NCBI GenBank assembly: GCA_947459215.1
Contig: CANHCQ010000008.1
Span: forward strand, 1 to 64,000
From: Phycisphaerales bacterium
GTDB taxonomy: Bacteria > Planctomycetota > Phycisphaerae > Phycisphaerales > UBA1924
Direction of reading: 5' to 3'
DNA: 64,000 bases
Below, piece after piece: positions 8,345 through 16,514 of the stretch. The notes under the pieces are model-generated. The model was given only the letters and a program-made list of their open reading frames with translations. It did no database searches and had not been told where the DNA came from. Each line of letters begins with the position of its first letter. Position 1 is the first letter of the stretch. The position numbers and the translations under genes were made by a program.

Positions 8345-8547
8345 CGCGCTCGACACCCAGAGTAAAGGATACCGATGGCGGAATTGCGGATACAGATATT
8401 TACCGATGAATTCGTGCGCGATTGAGTTCTCGGACGCTTGGACGCCCACCGGTTCTGGTGCTGCCCGAGCGGCGTGGCGTGAAACATGTTCCACCGCATC
8501 TCGCCGTCGCTCCGCAAGCCGCACCGCGCGATCCCCAACAAGCCAGC

Positions 8548-9162
8548 ATGGAGCTTCTCGCCGCGGCATGTCTTGGAGTCGGTCTTTCCGCCGCGGGCGG
8601 ACTGCGGATCTTCCTGCCGCTGCTGGTTGTCGGCATTGGTCAGCGCCTGGGCATGGTCGAACTCGGCTCCTCACTCGCATGGACCGGGGGCACCCCCGCG
8701 CTCATGGTGCTCGCGTTGCTGTGCGCCGCCGAGGGATTGGGCTATTGCATCCCCGCCGTCGATCACGCGCTCGATGCGGTGTCGGCGCCGGCATCGTGGA
8801 TCGCGGGCGCGCTCTTCGCGACCGGCGCAGTCGCGCTGCCCTTGCACGACATCACGGCTGCATTGCCGGACGGGCTTGGCTCGACACTCGCCTATGCCGC
8901 GGGCTTGGGCGGAGCGGCCGCGGCCGGTGCCGCAACCGCGGGCGTCACGCAGCTCACCGGTGCCTCGGGGCGCGTCGTCTCGACCACGACCACGCTGGGC
9001 ACCGCCAACCCGATCTATGCGACGCTCGAGAATCTCCTCGCGGGAGCGATGAGCATCCTGGCGATCCTCGCGCCCATCGCCTTGGGTGTTGTGCTCGTGC
9101 TCGCGACGTTTGGCGTGTGGATGGTCATTCGCAAGCTGCGTCCGCGGCGGGCGACCGCGTGA
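8548..9162 (+). CDS. DUF4126 integral membrane protein
   Basis: A 204-residue membrane protein with at least four hydrophobic segments (about residues 3-30, 48-66, 78-98 and 166-190). The opening LGVGLSAAGGLRIFLPLL and the PxxWIAGALFATGAV segment fit the DUF4126 family, whose function is unknown. Longer in-frame starts exist upstream but would add a hydrophilic tail; the ATG at 8548 places the first membrane segment at the N-terminus as in the family. It is 58 nt ahead of the acyltransferase on the same strand, so the three genes may form an operon. Confidence 0.75.
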   Translation: MELLAAACLGVGLSAAGGLRIFLPLLVVGIGQRLGMVELGSSLAWTGGTPALMVLALLCAAEGLGYCIPAVDHALDAVSAPASWIAGALFATGAVALPLHDITAALPDGLGSTLAYAAGLGGAAAAGAATAGVTQLTGASGRVVSTTTTLGTANPIYATLENLLAGAMSILAILAPIALGVVLVLATFGVWMVIRKLRPRRATA

Positions 9163-9220
9163 CACCGCTCGTCGGGCGGGCTCGAATTCCCGATTCGCCC
9201 AGCGTCCCAACGATGCACCG

Positions 9221-10081
9221 ATGTCCCCCTCGCCCCCACCACCCGATCCACGCTCGGATCTGCTCATCCCGGCGTCGTACTCGCCGACAATCACGAAGTA
9301 CTTCGCCCGCTGGGTGCGGCGGATGTTCAAGAAGTCCTTCCACGCCGTCCGGGTCGTGCCCGAGCACAGCGACGCGATCGCCACCCTGCAGCAATCCGAC
9401 ACGCCCGCGATCGTGCTGCTCTCGCACACCTCGTGGTGGGACCCGCTGATCAGCCTCACACTCCACGACCATCACGGCCCGGGGCGCGAGCCGCTGGCTC
9501 CGATGGACGCCAGCCAGCTCGTGAAGTTCGGCTTCTTCAAGAAGCTCGGCATCTTCGGCATCCAGCCCGACAACCCCGAGAGCCTCCAGGCCATGGGCGA
9601 GTACGTGCGTCGGCGCTTCGAGGCCAACCCGCGGGCGACGCTCTGGATCACGCCGCAGGGTCGGTTCGTCGATCCGCGCGATCCGATCGAGCTCCGCCCC
9701 GGTGCCGCGGCTCTCGCGGCGAAGACCCCGAACGTCCGCGTGCTGGCCCTCGCCATCGAGTACGCCTTCTGGACCGATCAGAAGCCAGAGGTTTTCCTGC
9801 GTTTCGAGCCCTGTGCGACGCCGGGCCGCCCCGACAGCACAACCGCCTGGCACCGGGAGTTCCTGCGGGCGATGGCGGAGAACAACGCCCGACTCGCCGA
9901 GGCCGTGCGTTCCCGCGATGCGGCCCGATTCCGTCCGGCCCTGGGCGAAATCGCCGCGGGGGGCGACTCTGACGCGGGACCGGCGACGAACTGGTTCTAC
10001 GACCTGTGGCTGCGGGTGCGCGGGCAGTCCGGCCGGGTCGAAGACCGTCGCTTCACCGGCGACCGCGGAGACCGCCGATGA
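9221..10081 (+). CDS. PlsC-family acyltransferase
   Basis: A 286-residue acyltransferase of the lysophospholipid (PlsC/LPLAT) superfamily. The catalytic H-x4-D box is HTSWWD, His69 to Asp74. The second box, normally FPEGTRS, is here TPQGRF, a variant seen in some pigment-modifying acyltransferases. No signal peptide; probably a peripheral membrane enzyme using acyl-CoA or acyl-ACP. Its stop codon overlaps the start of the glycosyltransferase (ATGA at 10078-10081), which implies coupled translation and a shared product. Such an acyl/glycosyl pair finishes staphyloxanthin (CrtO/CrtQ) and chlorobactene glucoside laurate (CruD/CruC), so glycosylated, acylated carotenoid or glycolipid synthesis is the inference. 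Confidence 0.85.
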   Translation: MSPSPPPPDPRSDLLIPASYSPTITKYFARWVRRMFKKSFHAVRVVPEHSDAIATLQQSDTPAIVLLSHTSWWDPLISLTLHDHHGPGREPLAPMDASQLVKFGFFKKLGIFGIQPDNPESLQAMGEYVRRRFEANPRATLWITPQGRFVDPRDPIELRPGAAALAAKTPNVRVLALAIEYAFWTDQKPEVFLRFEPCATPGRPDSTTAWHREFLRAMAENNARLAEAVRSRDAARFRPALGEIAAGGDSDAGPATNWFYDLWLRVRGQSGRVEDRRFTGDRGDRR

Positions 10082-11238
10082 CCCCCCTGGAGATCGTGCT
10101 GCTGATCGCGATGGCTCTTTGCGCGATCACGCTCACGATGACGGTCATCAATCTCGGGGTGTATCGAAGGCCCCTCTCCCCTCCCAGCGCTTCGGAGAGT
10201 GGAGCGACGATCACCGTCTGTGTCCCCGCCCGCAACGAACAAGCCAACCTCGAAGCCTGTGTCCGCTCGATCCTCGCCAGCACGAAGCGCGATATCGAAG
10301 TCCTGGTCTACGACGACCAGAGCACCGACGACACGCCCAACATCCTCGCCACGCTGATCGCTTCCGACCCGCGCGTGCGTGCAGCGCAAGTCACACCCCT
10401 GCCCTCGGGCTGGAACGGCAAGCAGCACGCCTGCTGGCGCATGTCCGAACAAGCCCGCGGCACCTGGCTCTGCTTTACCGACGCCGACGTGCGCTTCGAA
10501 CCCAACTGCCTCGCCGACGCACTCGCGTTCGCTCAAGCTCAGAAGGCCGACATGGTCTCGACCTTCCCGCGCCAGATCACCGGCTCGCTCGCCGAGCGGC
10601 TCGCCGTGCCGATGATCTTCTTCATCCTCTTCTCGTATCTGCCCATGCCGCGGATGCGCACCACCCGCGATCCCGCCGCCTCCGCCGCCTGCGGCCAGTT
10701 CATCCTCGTCAGCCGCACCGCCTACGACAAGGCCGGCGGGCATCAGGCGTTCAAGAACTCCATGCACGACGGCGTGAAGATGCCTCGCGAGGTCCGCAAA
10801 GCCGGCTTCCACACCGATCTCTTCGACGGCACCCATCTCCTCAGCGTCCGCATGTACCGCGGCCTGGCCCAGACCTGGCGCGGCTTCGCCAAGAACGCCT
10901 TCGAGGGCCTGGGCTCGGTCGGGCTCCTCGTGTTCATTACCGTGGTCCATCTCATGGCCCATGTCCTGCCCTGGCTGGTCGTCCCCTGGGCGATCGCCGG
11001 CCGTCTCGCACCCGACACCCTGACCGCGCCTACCGACCTGGCCGCGGTCTTTGCCCTCTCCTGCGTCGCCATGGCTGTTTTCCTGCGTTTCCTGCTCTCC
11101 CGCCGTTTTGGGCAAGGCCTGACCCCGGTGCTGCTGCACCCCTTGGGCGTCTTGATGATGACCGTCATCCAGTGGCACTCGCTCTACCTCGCCCTCACCG
11201 GCAAGCGGGCCTGGCGGGGGCGGGTGGCGACGGTGTGA
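10078..11238 (+). CDS. Membrane glycosyltransferase family 2, CrtQ/CruC-like
   Basis: A 386-residue membrane glycosyltransferase. An N-terminal anchor (about residues 4-24) precedes a GT-A domain: VCVPARNEQANLE, the nucleotide-binding VYDDQSTDDT, the metal-binding DAD in CFTDADVRFEP, and the acceptor-side GWNGKQHACW. Three or four hydrophobic segments follow near residues 180-200 and from 285 to the end. This layout, and coupling to an acyltransferase, match the carotenoid glucosyltransferases CrtQ and CruC. GGAG precedes the ATG, inside the acyltransferase end. The acceptor is not proven; hopanoid or lipid glycosylation is the main alternative. Confidence 0.83.
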   Translation: MTPLEIVLLIAMALCAITLTMTVINLGVYRRPLSPPSASESGATITVCVPARNEQANLEACVRSILASTKRDIEVLVYDDQSTDDTPNILATLIASDPRVRAAQVTPLPSGWNGKQHACWRMSEQARGTWLCFTDADVRFEPNCLADALAFAQAQKADMVSTFPRQITGSLAERLAVPMIFFILFSYLPMPRMRTTRDPAASAACGQFILVSRTAYDKAGGHQAFKNSMHDGVKMPREVRKAGFHTDLFDGTHLLSVRMYRGLAQTWRGFAKNAFEGLGSVGLLVFITVVHLMAHVLPWLVVPWAIAGRLAPDTLTAPTDLAAVFALSCVAMAVFLRFLLSRRFGQGLTPVLLHPLGVLMMTVIQWHSLYLALTGKRAWRGRVATV

Positions 11239-11400
11239 AGGCAGAACACGATCGCTGATCCCATTTCGCACCCCGATCACCACTTCGGCCGATCTACTAT
11301 TACTCGCCGTGGCCGGGGGTCCGGAGCGACCCCCTCTACCGTCGCCGCGGCGAACGCGACTTCTGTCGTTCTTCCACCGCATTTCACACGAGTACGAGCC

Positions 11401-13008
11401 ATGCACGATACCGATGGGACGGAGTCCCAGGTCCACCAGTCCGCTGATTCCAACCTGCCCGCCACCTCCGACGACGCCACAAGTCCCAGCCAGCCCGCCA
11501 CTTCCGGCCACGAGCTGCAGGACTCCATCACCGCCGCCAATCCGGTCGCGGAAGTGCACGGGATCGTCACCCACCACGACTTCAAGCCCGTCGCCCAGGA
11601 CAACGTCTTCGACGAGGCCGTCGACTTCACGTCCCTGGGCCTGCGCAACAGCGTGCTCAAGGGCCTCGCCGACATGGGCTTCCAGAAGCCCACGATGATC
11701 CAGGCCAAGATGATCCCCGTCGCCATCACCGGGCGCGACGTCCTGGGTCAGGCCAAGACCGGCACCGGCAAGACCGCCGCGTTCGGCCTGCCGCTCATCC
11801 ACATGTGCGGCAAGGACACGCAGTTCCAGGCGCTCATCCTCGCCCCCACCCGCGAACTGGCCATCCAGATCACCGACGAGATCAACGACCTCGCCAAGCA
11901 CACGCCGATCCGGGCCGTCACGCTCTACGGCGGTCAGTCCATCCAGGCCCAGACCCGCCAGCTGCAGACCGGCTCGCACATCGTCGTCGGCACGCCCGGC
12001 CGCGTGCTCGACATGATCCAGCGCGGCTACTTCCACCTGCAGAACATCCGCTTCGCCGTGCTCGATGAAGTCGACCGCATGTTCGACATCGGTTTCCGCG
12101 ACGACATCAAGCGGATCCTGAACATGTGCCCCGCGCCCGGCACGCCTCCGGAGGGCCGCCAGACGATCTTTGTGAGCGCGACGCTGAGCGAAGAGGTCGA
12201 GCGCCTCGCCCGCCAGCACATGCACGATCCGGTGAAGATCGTGACCACCGCCGGCTCGCTCACCGCCAGCCTCGTCAAGCAGTTCCACATCCCCGTCGCC
12301 CCGTGGGACAAGAAGCGCATGCTGCTGCACGTGCTCACCCACGAGGAGCCGGCGCTCACGCTCGTCTTCTGTCGCCTCAAGCGCACCGTCGATGAGCTCG
12401 CCAACGGCCTCTCGGCCCGCGGCATCCCGGCCCACGCCATGCACGGCGACATGAGCCAGGGCAAGCGCAACACCACCATGAAGCAGCTCAAGGACGGCAA
12501 GCTCGCCGTCGTGATCTGCTCCGACCTTGCCAGCCGCGGCATCGACGTCGAGGGCGTGTCGCACGTCATCAACTTCGACCTGCCGGACGACCCCGAGCTC
12601 TACATCCACCGCATCGGCCGCACGGCCCGCGCGGGCAAGGGTGGCCTCGCGTACTCGCTCGTCACTCCAGCACAGGGCGAACTGCTCACCAGCATCGAGA
12701 TGCTGATCAACGCCGAGATTCCCAAGATCGAATACCCCGACTTCGTCGGCAACCCGCCCCCGGCGGGCTGGCGCGACGACGGCCCGATGGGACGCCCGCA
12801 AGGCGGCCTGATGCTCGAACGCGCCGAGGGCGATGCGCCCCCACCGCCGCCCCCGCCGCCGCGCGTCAGCCGCATGGAGCAGTCCAAGCTCGAACTGCCC
12901 GCGTCCGAAGCCGGCAAGGTCGACGCGAGCAAGTTCCCCGGCGGCATCGTGCCGACGAAACTGCCGCCCAAGCGCATGTTCGGGAAGATGCCCGGACGCG
13001 GCCGCTAG
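11401..13008 (+). CDS. DEAD-box ATP-dependent RNA helicase
   Basis: A 535-residue RNA helicase. Residues 1-75 are a polar extension. The Q motif (GFQKPTMIQ), motif I (AKTGTGKT, from residue 118), Ia (PTRELAIQ), Ib (TPGR), III (SAT), V (ASRGIDVEGV) and VI (HRIGRTARAG) are all standard. Motif II reads DEVD (Asp222-Asp225) instead of DEAD; both acidic residues are kept. The C-terminal ~100 residues are low-complexity, with a run of eight prolines and a basic end, probably an RNA- or partner-binding tail. Such enzymes unwind structured RNA in ribosome assembly and mRNA decay. It stands alone. Confidence 0.95.
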   Translation: MHDTDGTESQVHQSADSNLPATSDDATSPSQPATSGHELQDSITAANPVAEVHGIVTHHDFKPVAQDNVFDEAVDFTSLGLRNSVLKGLADMGFQKPTMIQAKMIPVAITGRDVLGQAKTGTGKTAAFGLPLIHMCGKDTQFQALILAPTRELAIQITDEINDLAKHTPIRAVTLYGGQSIQAQTRQLQTGSHIVVGTPGRVLDMIQRGYFHLQNIRFAVLDEVDRMFDIGFRDDIKRILNMCPAPGTPPEGRQTIFVSATLSEEVERLARQHMHDPVKIVTTAGSLTASLVKQFHIPVAPWDKKRMLLHVLTHEEPALTLVFCRLKRTVDELANGLSARGIPAHAMHGDMSQGKRNTTMKQLKDGKLAVVICSDLASRGIDVEGVSHVINFDLPDDPELYIHRIGRTARAGKGGLAYSLVTPAQGELLTSIEMLINAEIPKIEYPDFVGNPPPAGWRDDGPMGRPQGGLMLERAEGDAPPPPPPPPRVSRMEQSKLELPASEAGKVDASKFPGGIVPTKLPPKRMFGKMPGRGR

Positions 13009-13020
13009 AAAGTCTCCATA

Positions 13021-13050
13021 CCGAGCCGCGGGCTTCAGCCCGCGGCTCTG
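13021..13050. repeat. GAGCCGCGGGCTTCAGCCCGCGGCTC hairpin
   Basis: A nearly perfect palindrome of about 11 bp per arm right after the helicase stop. It pairs with the inverted copy at 13310-13336; other copies lie at 5702 and 58024. Confidence 0.85.
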
Positions 13051-13056
13051 AAGCAG

Positions 13057-13122
13057 CGCCCCCTCTCCCCGCTTCAGCGGGGAGAGGTGATCGAGGCCCA
13101 ACAGGCCGAGATCGGTGAGGGG
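13057..13122 (+). repeat. Partial copy of the composite hairpin element
   Basis: It contains the first hairpin CCTCTCCCCGC-ttca-GCGGGGAGAGG, a second hairpin around GATCGAGGCC/GGCCGAGATC, and GGTGAGGGG. This matches the first half of the four full elements at 18051, 23709, 29471 and 44126. The last hairpin is absent. Confidence 0.75.
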
Positions 13123-13190
13123 CCGCACGCTCTCACATCTCGAATCTCGCGTGGTGCGCATCCACGGCTCGCTCGTGTTCTCAGTTGTTG

Positions 13191-13299
13191 CCATCAGTCC
13201 GCGGCTGCTCGGAGCCGCGCGACTGATGCGTCTGGAACAACGGCCGTCATTCTCGCCGCCGCATCAGTCGCGCCGCAGAGCCGGCGGACTGATGGCACC
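13191..13299 (-). repeat. REP-doublet-like element, copy 1
   Basis: Two hairpins, CCATCAGTCCGCGGCT...GACTGATGCG (13191-13230) and GCATCAGTCGCGCCGC...GACTGATGGCACC (13261-13299), face each other across 30 nt. The whole unit recurs in the opposite orientation at 23545-23657, including the GGAACA/TGTTCC spacer word. Confidence 0.85.
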
Positions 13300-13309
13300 C
13301 CAACAAGTC

Positions 13310-13336
13310 GCGCGGGCTGAAGCCCGCGGCTCTGAA
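13310..13336. repeat. GCCGCGGGCTTCAGCCCGCGGC hairpin, inverted copy
   Basis: The reverse complement of the hairpin at 13021-13050. It ends nine bases before the stop of the leftward cyclophilin gene. Confidence 0.82.
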
Positions 13337-13344
13337 TCGTCGCA

Positions 13345-14034
13345 TCATCGCGTGCCGACAACCCGCACCCGCTTCACCACCACCAACTCCAGCGGCACAT
13401 CCTTCATCATCTCGCCGTCGACGAGCTCGCCGTTCTTCCGAATCTTCTCCGCCCGCAAACCCGTGACGCCCGTGCGGATCTTCTCCACCGCGTCCCAGCC
13501 ATCAGTCACGCGGCCAAAGACCGCGTAGCCCGCGCCGCCGCTGACTTCGCGGGGCGTGTCGAGCTTGGGATTGTCCACGACGTTGATGTAGAACTCCCGG
13601 GTGCCCGAGTCCGGGTCGGTGTCGCGCCCCAGACCCACCGAGCCCTTCATGTTCTTCAGCCCGTTCTGCCACTCGTTCTTGATCGGCGTGTCGAGCCCCA
13701 GCGGCTCGCCGGGCTTGCGTGCCGCGGCATCCGACGCCGGCAGGTTCACCAACTCCGGCGTGTGCGACCCGCCCTGGATGACAAAGTTCGGGATGACGCG
13801 TTGGAAGACCGTGTTGTCGTAGTGTCCGGCGTTGGCGTGCCGCACGAAGTTGTCGACGCTCAGCGGCGCGTGCTCGCGATCAAGCTCAAGCGTGATGTCG
13901 CCGGCGGAGGTTTCGAGGATGGCGGTGAGAGTTGATGGCTGTGGCGTACCTGACACCGCCTCCTGCCGAGACGTCGCATGGCAACCCGCAAGCACCGAGA
14001 TCAGCCCAGCGATGACCGTCGTGCGTATGTGCAT
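13345..14034 (-). CDS. Cyclophilin-type peptidyl-prolyl isomerase, lipoprotein
   Basis: A 229-residue exported cyclophilin. Residues 1-17 form a lipoprotein signal with lipobox LAGC, so the enzyme should be membrane-anchored outside the cytoplasm and speed cis-trans proline isomerisation in folding proteins. Core motifs: APLSVDNFVRHA, the catalytic-Arg block FQRVIPNFVIQGG, the active-site strand REFYINVVDN and the YAVFGRVTDGWDAV block. The cyclophilin Phe-Arg pair (FQR) is intact. It is last in a leftward four-gene run, ten nt after the immunity-like gene. A second, unrelated-in-position cyclophilin is at 38019-39029. Confidence 0.92.
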   Translation of the reverse strand: MHIRTTVIAGLISVLAGCHATSRQEAVSGTPQPSTLTAILETSAGDITLELDREHAPLSVDNFVRHANAGHYDNTVFQRVIPNFVIQGGSHTPELVNLPASDAAARKPGEPLGLDTPIKNEWQNGLKNMKGSVGLGRDTDPDSGTREFYINVVDNPKLDTPREVSGGAGYAVFGRVTDGWDAVEKIRTGVTGLRAEKIRKNGELVDGEMMKDVPLELVVVKRVRVVGTR

Positions 14035-14044
14035 GGAACGCAGT

Positions 14045-15613
14045 CTACTGAACTTCGTCATCCCCGGCCCGCGGCGAAACGTCCGCCCTCTGTAGCAGGA
14101 ACGCCGCAAAGTCCCCGACGCTCGGCCATTCGTCGGCAACCGTCGTCGTCTCGTGATCCCAAAGAACAACCCGCGCATCTAGCGGCATGAGCGGATCGCT
14201 CGGCCGGATCGCGTACCAGTTCCCATCGCTCGTCGCTCCGATCACGATGTCGGTCTTGAGCGGTCGCTCGTCGGCTGGCCGATCGTCCGACGGGCTTGTC
14301 GTCCACAGATTCGGCTCAGGGGCATGAAAAAGAAACTCCAGCTCCTCGCCTTGCTCGTTGCGCGTACCGAGATCGATCGGCATCAAGGGAGCGATCTCCC
14401 GCCATCTCCGCGGACACTTCTTCCAAAGGCGTCCCGCCATCACCTCGGCATAGTCGGGATCCGAGGACGCCGGGTTCCAAGGCAGTGTCCCTGCGGTCTG
14501 GCGAGCCGTAAGTTCCGCATGAATCGTCTCGAACGGCACCTGCTCGCGCGGTCTGATCGAGACCCCATTCGCCGCCACGGGTGTTGCCCGCGCGGCCTCG
14601 ATCTCCTCCCGCGTCAAAGCCGGTGGCGGAAGTGGCACAGCGACCGTTCGATCGAGGATCTCGCTCTGGGCGTCCTCGGCCGCAACCACATCGACGGCGA
14701 TGAATCTGGACGGCTTCACGAGCCCCGCGTCGATCAACACCGAGCGTGCCTTGGCGTTGCAGTAGATGTCTCGAGACCGAAGGCCGCCCAATTCCTCATA
14801 AACGAGATCTCGTGTACCGCCCCACGCGTACGCGAAGTCCGTCGACGGGAGATGCTCGCGAACGTATCGTGGGACCTCAACGACCCGGAAGTATCCAAAT
14901 CGGGAACCACATATCGCGGTCAACTGTCGCACAAGATCGTCTTCACCGAATGCGTCGTCTCGCCAGAGTTGAAGCCACGCGCACGGTTCTCCTTTCCGAA
15001 GGGCCGGCGGGCACTCGATTCTCGTCATCTCCTCTCGCAACTTGTCCGGATCAATGATCGGATGATCGAGACCCCGCCCCAGGGGCTCGAACGCAATCGG
15101 TTGACACCAAGTCACTTCGCCGGACAACCGCGACTCCTCGATCGGAACAGCTTCGAGGCCGCGAAGGCCGTGCCGACGCATGACGTCAAGAAATCCAGTG
15201 GAAACAACTAGACCTCGTTTGCTCCAGCAATAGTGAACATCTTTCGGCGGGCGGGCGAACGACTTGATGCTCCGCGTATCAGGCGTGAAGCGAAACCACT
15301 CGGCTTTCTCTGCCGTCACGAGCGGAGGCTGCTCGATCCAGCACGACTTCAAGCACAGGTGCTCATTCTTTTCCTCTTGGCGAAGGGCCGCGAGCAACTC
15401 AGGCCATCGCTTGTCGCCGTATCGAAGCGTCGTGCAGTCAAACTCGTGAAAGCGCAGGCTGAACCGCTTCAGGAACGACTCGCTCTTGGAGTTCAACTCA
15501 ACCGCCGTCATGCCCTTCTGGTCTGGCACGCGGTGTAATGGGTAGTAAACTCCGTGAAACGAATCAAGCTTCACGAACACAGTCGATCGCGCCGGGACTT
15601 GATACCTGCTCAT
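14045..15613 (-). CDS. Putative immunity-type protein with Imm11-like repeats and a SUKH-like end
   Basis: A 522-residue soluble protein with no signal peptide. Two stretches share a pattern: HYCWSKRGLVVSTGFLDVM with GLRGLEAVPI (about residues 130-165), and IYCNAKARSVLIDAGLVKPS (about 285-310). Both recall the Imm11 (DUF1629) family of contact-toxin immunity proteins. The last ~75 residues (DIVIGATSDGNWYAI, then VVLWDHETTTV...DFAAFLL) look like a SUKH/SMI1-KNR4 domain, also common in immunity proteins. GGAG precedes the ATG. No toxin gene is adjacent. Both domain calls rest on pattern likeness only; a host regulatory role is possible. Confidence 0.55.
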   Translation of the reverse strand: MSRYQVPARSTVFVKLDSFHGVYYPLHRVPDQKGMTAVELNSKSESFLKRFSLRFHEFDCTTLRYGDKRWPELLAALRQEEKNEHLCLKSCWIEQPPLVTAEKAEWFRFTPDTRSIKSFARPPKDVHYCWSKRGLVVSTGFLDVMRRHGLRGLEAVPIEESRLSGEVTWCQPIAFEPLGRGLDHPIIDPDKLREEMTRIECPPALRKGEPCAWLQLWRDDAFGEDDLVRQLTAICGSRFGYFRVVEVPRYVREHLPSTDFAYAWGGTRDLVYEELGGLRSRDIYCNAKARSVLIDAGLVKPSRFIAVDVVAAEDAQSEILDRTVAVPLPPPALTREEIEAARATPVAANGVSIRPREQVPFETIHAELTARQTAGTLPWNPASSDPDYAEVMAGRLWKKCPRRWREIAPLMPIDLGTRNEQGEELEFLFHAPEPNLWTTSPSDDRPADERPLKTDIVIGATSDGNWYAIRPSDPLMPLDARVVLWDHETTTVADEWPSVGDFAAFLLQRADVSPRAGDDEVQ

Positions 15614-15637
15614 GGATCTCCACCTTGCAACGTAATC

Positions 15638-16501
15638 CTACAAGCCTCCCACCCCAAACACCGTCCCCTTCTCCACCTCCAGCCCGAAGCGCTCGCGCAG
15701 CACTTCCCGCAGCCTCTCCGGCGTCGTGATCGTCTCGCTCGCCAGCACCGCGCCGTCGCTCGAGCGTCGATGCGTGAAGTCGCCGTTGGCCAGCGAGAAG
15801 CGTGTGCCGTCCGGGTTCGCCAGCGACGCCATGATGTACTGCTTGAAGCGGCTGTTGGGGTTCGTGCTGGTGAACCAGTTGCCGACCTCGCGGTCGATGG
15901 CGTGCATCTCTTCGCCGTTGAACTCGCAGATGTCGATCCACGTCTCGACGCCGTCGCGCAGGATCCGAGCCTGATGGAACCACCGCGGCGCAGGCACGCC
16001 GGGCTCGCGCACCAGCCTCCGCACCTCATGCGGCGTCGGGTGCTCGGCGTTCTCCACCATCCGGAACGGCGCCGTCGGCGACATGCTGCCGACGCCGACA
16101 TCGACAAGCCAGTCGCCCGCGTTCACCGCACTACCAGCCTGCTCCGCGTTCAGTATCACCTTCACAAACACATGCGTCCGCGGCGGCACCATGTCCCGCG
16201 GCCGGTCCAGCCGCACCCGGGCCGACAGCGGCATCGCATCGAAGCCGATCTGCCGCAGCACGTGCAGCATCAGCCAGTTCTGCTCGAAGCAGTACCCGCC
16301 GCGACGATTCGTGATGAGCTTGGCCTGCACACTGCCCAGATCGAGCGCGATGCCACGACTGAGGAGGACGTCGAGGTTCTCAAAGGGGATCGAGCAGACA
16401 TGCCGCAGCTGGATCGCCCGCAGCACGTCGAGCGTGGGCGCGACCGGGCCGGTGTAACCGATGCGGGAGAAGTACGCGGCAAGGTTGATGCTGTCGCTCA
16501 T
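15638..16501 (-). CDS. nat: Arylamine N-acetyltransferase
   Basis: A 287-residue cytoplasmic enzyme that transfers acetyl from acetyl-CoA to arylamines and related amines. The cysteine-protease-like triad is visible: Cys71 in RGGYCFEQN, His110 in RTHVFVKV and Asp134 in DVGVGS. The opening (YFSRIGY, LRHVCSIPFENLDVLL) is also characteristic, and the length fits the family. The ATG at 16501 gives the normal N-terminus; the frame runs on upstream without further homology. It lies 13 nt after the upstream gene and 24 nt before the immunity-like gene in the same leftward run. The natural substrate is unknown. Confidence 0.93.
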   Translation of the reverse strand: MSDSINLAAYFSRIGYTGPVAPTLDVLRAIQLRHVCSIPFENLDVLLSRGIALDLGSVQAKLITNRRGGYCFEQNWLMLHVLRQIGFDAMPLSARVRLDRPRDMVPPRTHVFVKVILNAEQAGSAVNAGDWLVDVGVGSMSPTAPFRMVENAEHPTPHEVRRLVREPGVPAPRWFHQARILRDGVETWIDICEFNGEEMHAIDREVGNWFTSTNPNSRFKQYIMASLANPDGTRFSLANGDFTHRRSSDGAVLASETITTPERLREVLRERFGLEVEKGTVFGVGGL

Positions 16502-16514
16502 GCTTGTTCGAAGG

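Larger units (their letters stand above)
13009..13344. other. Intergenic block made almost entirely of structured repeats
   Basis: No gene is supported. From left to right: a GAGCCGCGGGCTTCAGCCCGCGGCTC hairpin (13021-13050), a CTCTCCCCGC/GCGGGGAGAG hairpin with a second half (13057-13122), the 110-nt REP-doublet element (13191-13299), and an inverted copy of the first hairpin (13310-13336). Confidence 0.85.

Noticed and set aside
9997-13194. 1065-residue open frame on the minus strand
   Set aside because: It lies antisense to the glycosyltransferase and helicase genes, is composed of repetitive Val/Ala/Gly/Asp runs typical of reverse reading of GC-rich genes, and has no domain.
13009-13344. 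A CRISPR array, suggested by clustered repeats
   Set aside because: The repeats are palindromic, of different families and in mixed orientations, without regular unique spacers or cas genes.
14045-15613. A toxin-immunity pair
   Set aside because: The neighbouring genes encode a cyclophilin and an arylamine N-acetyltransferase, neither of which is a toxin; only the immunity-like half is seen.
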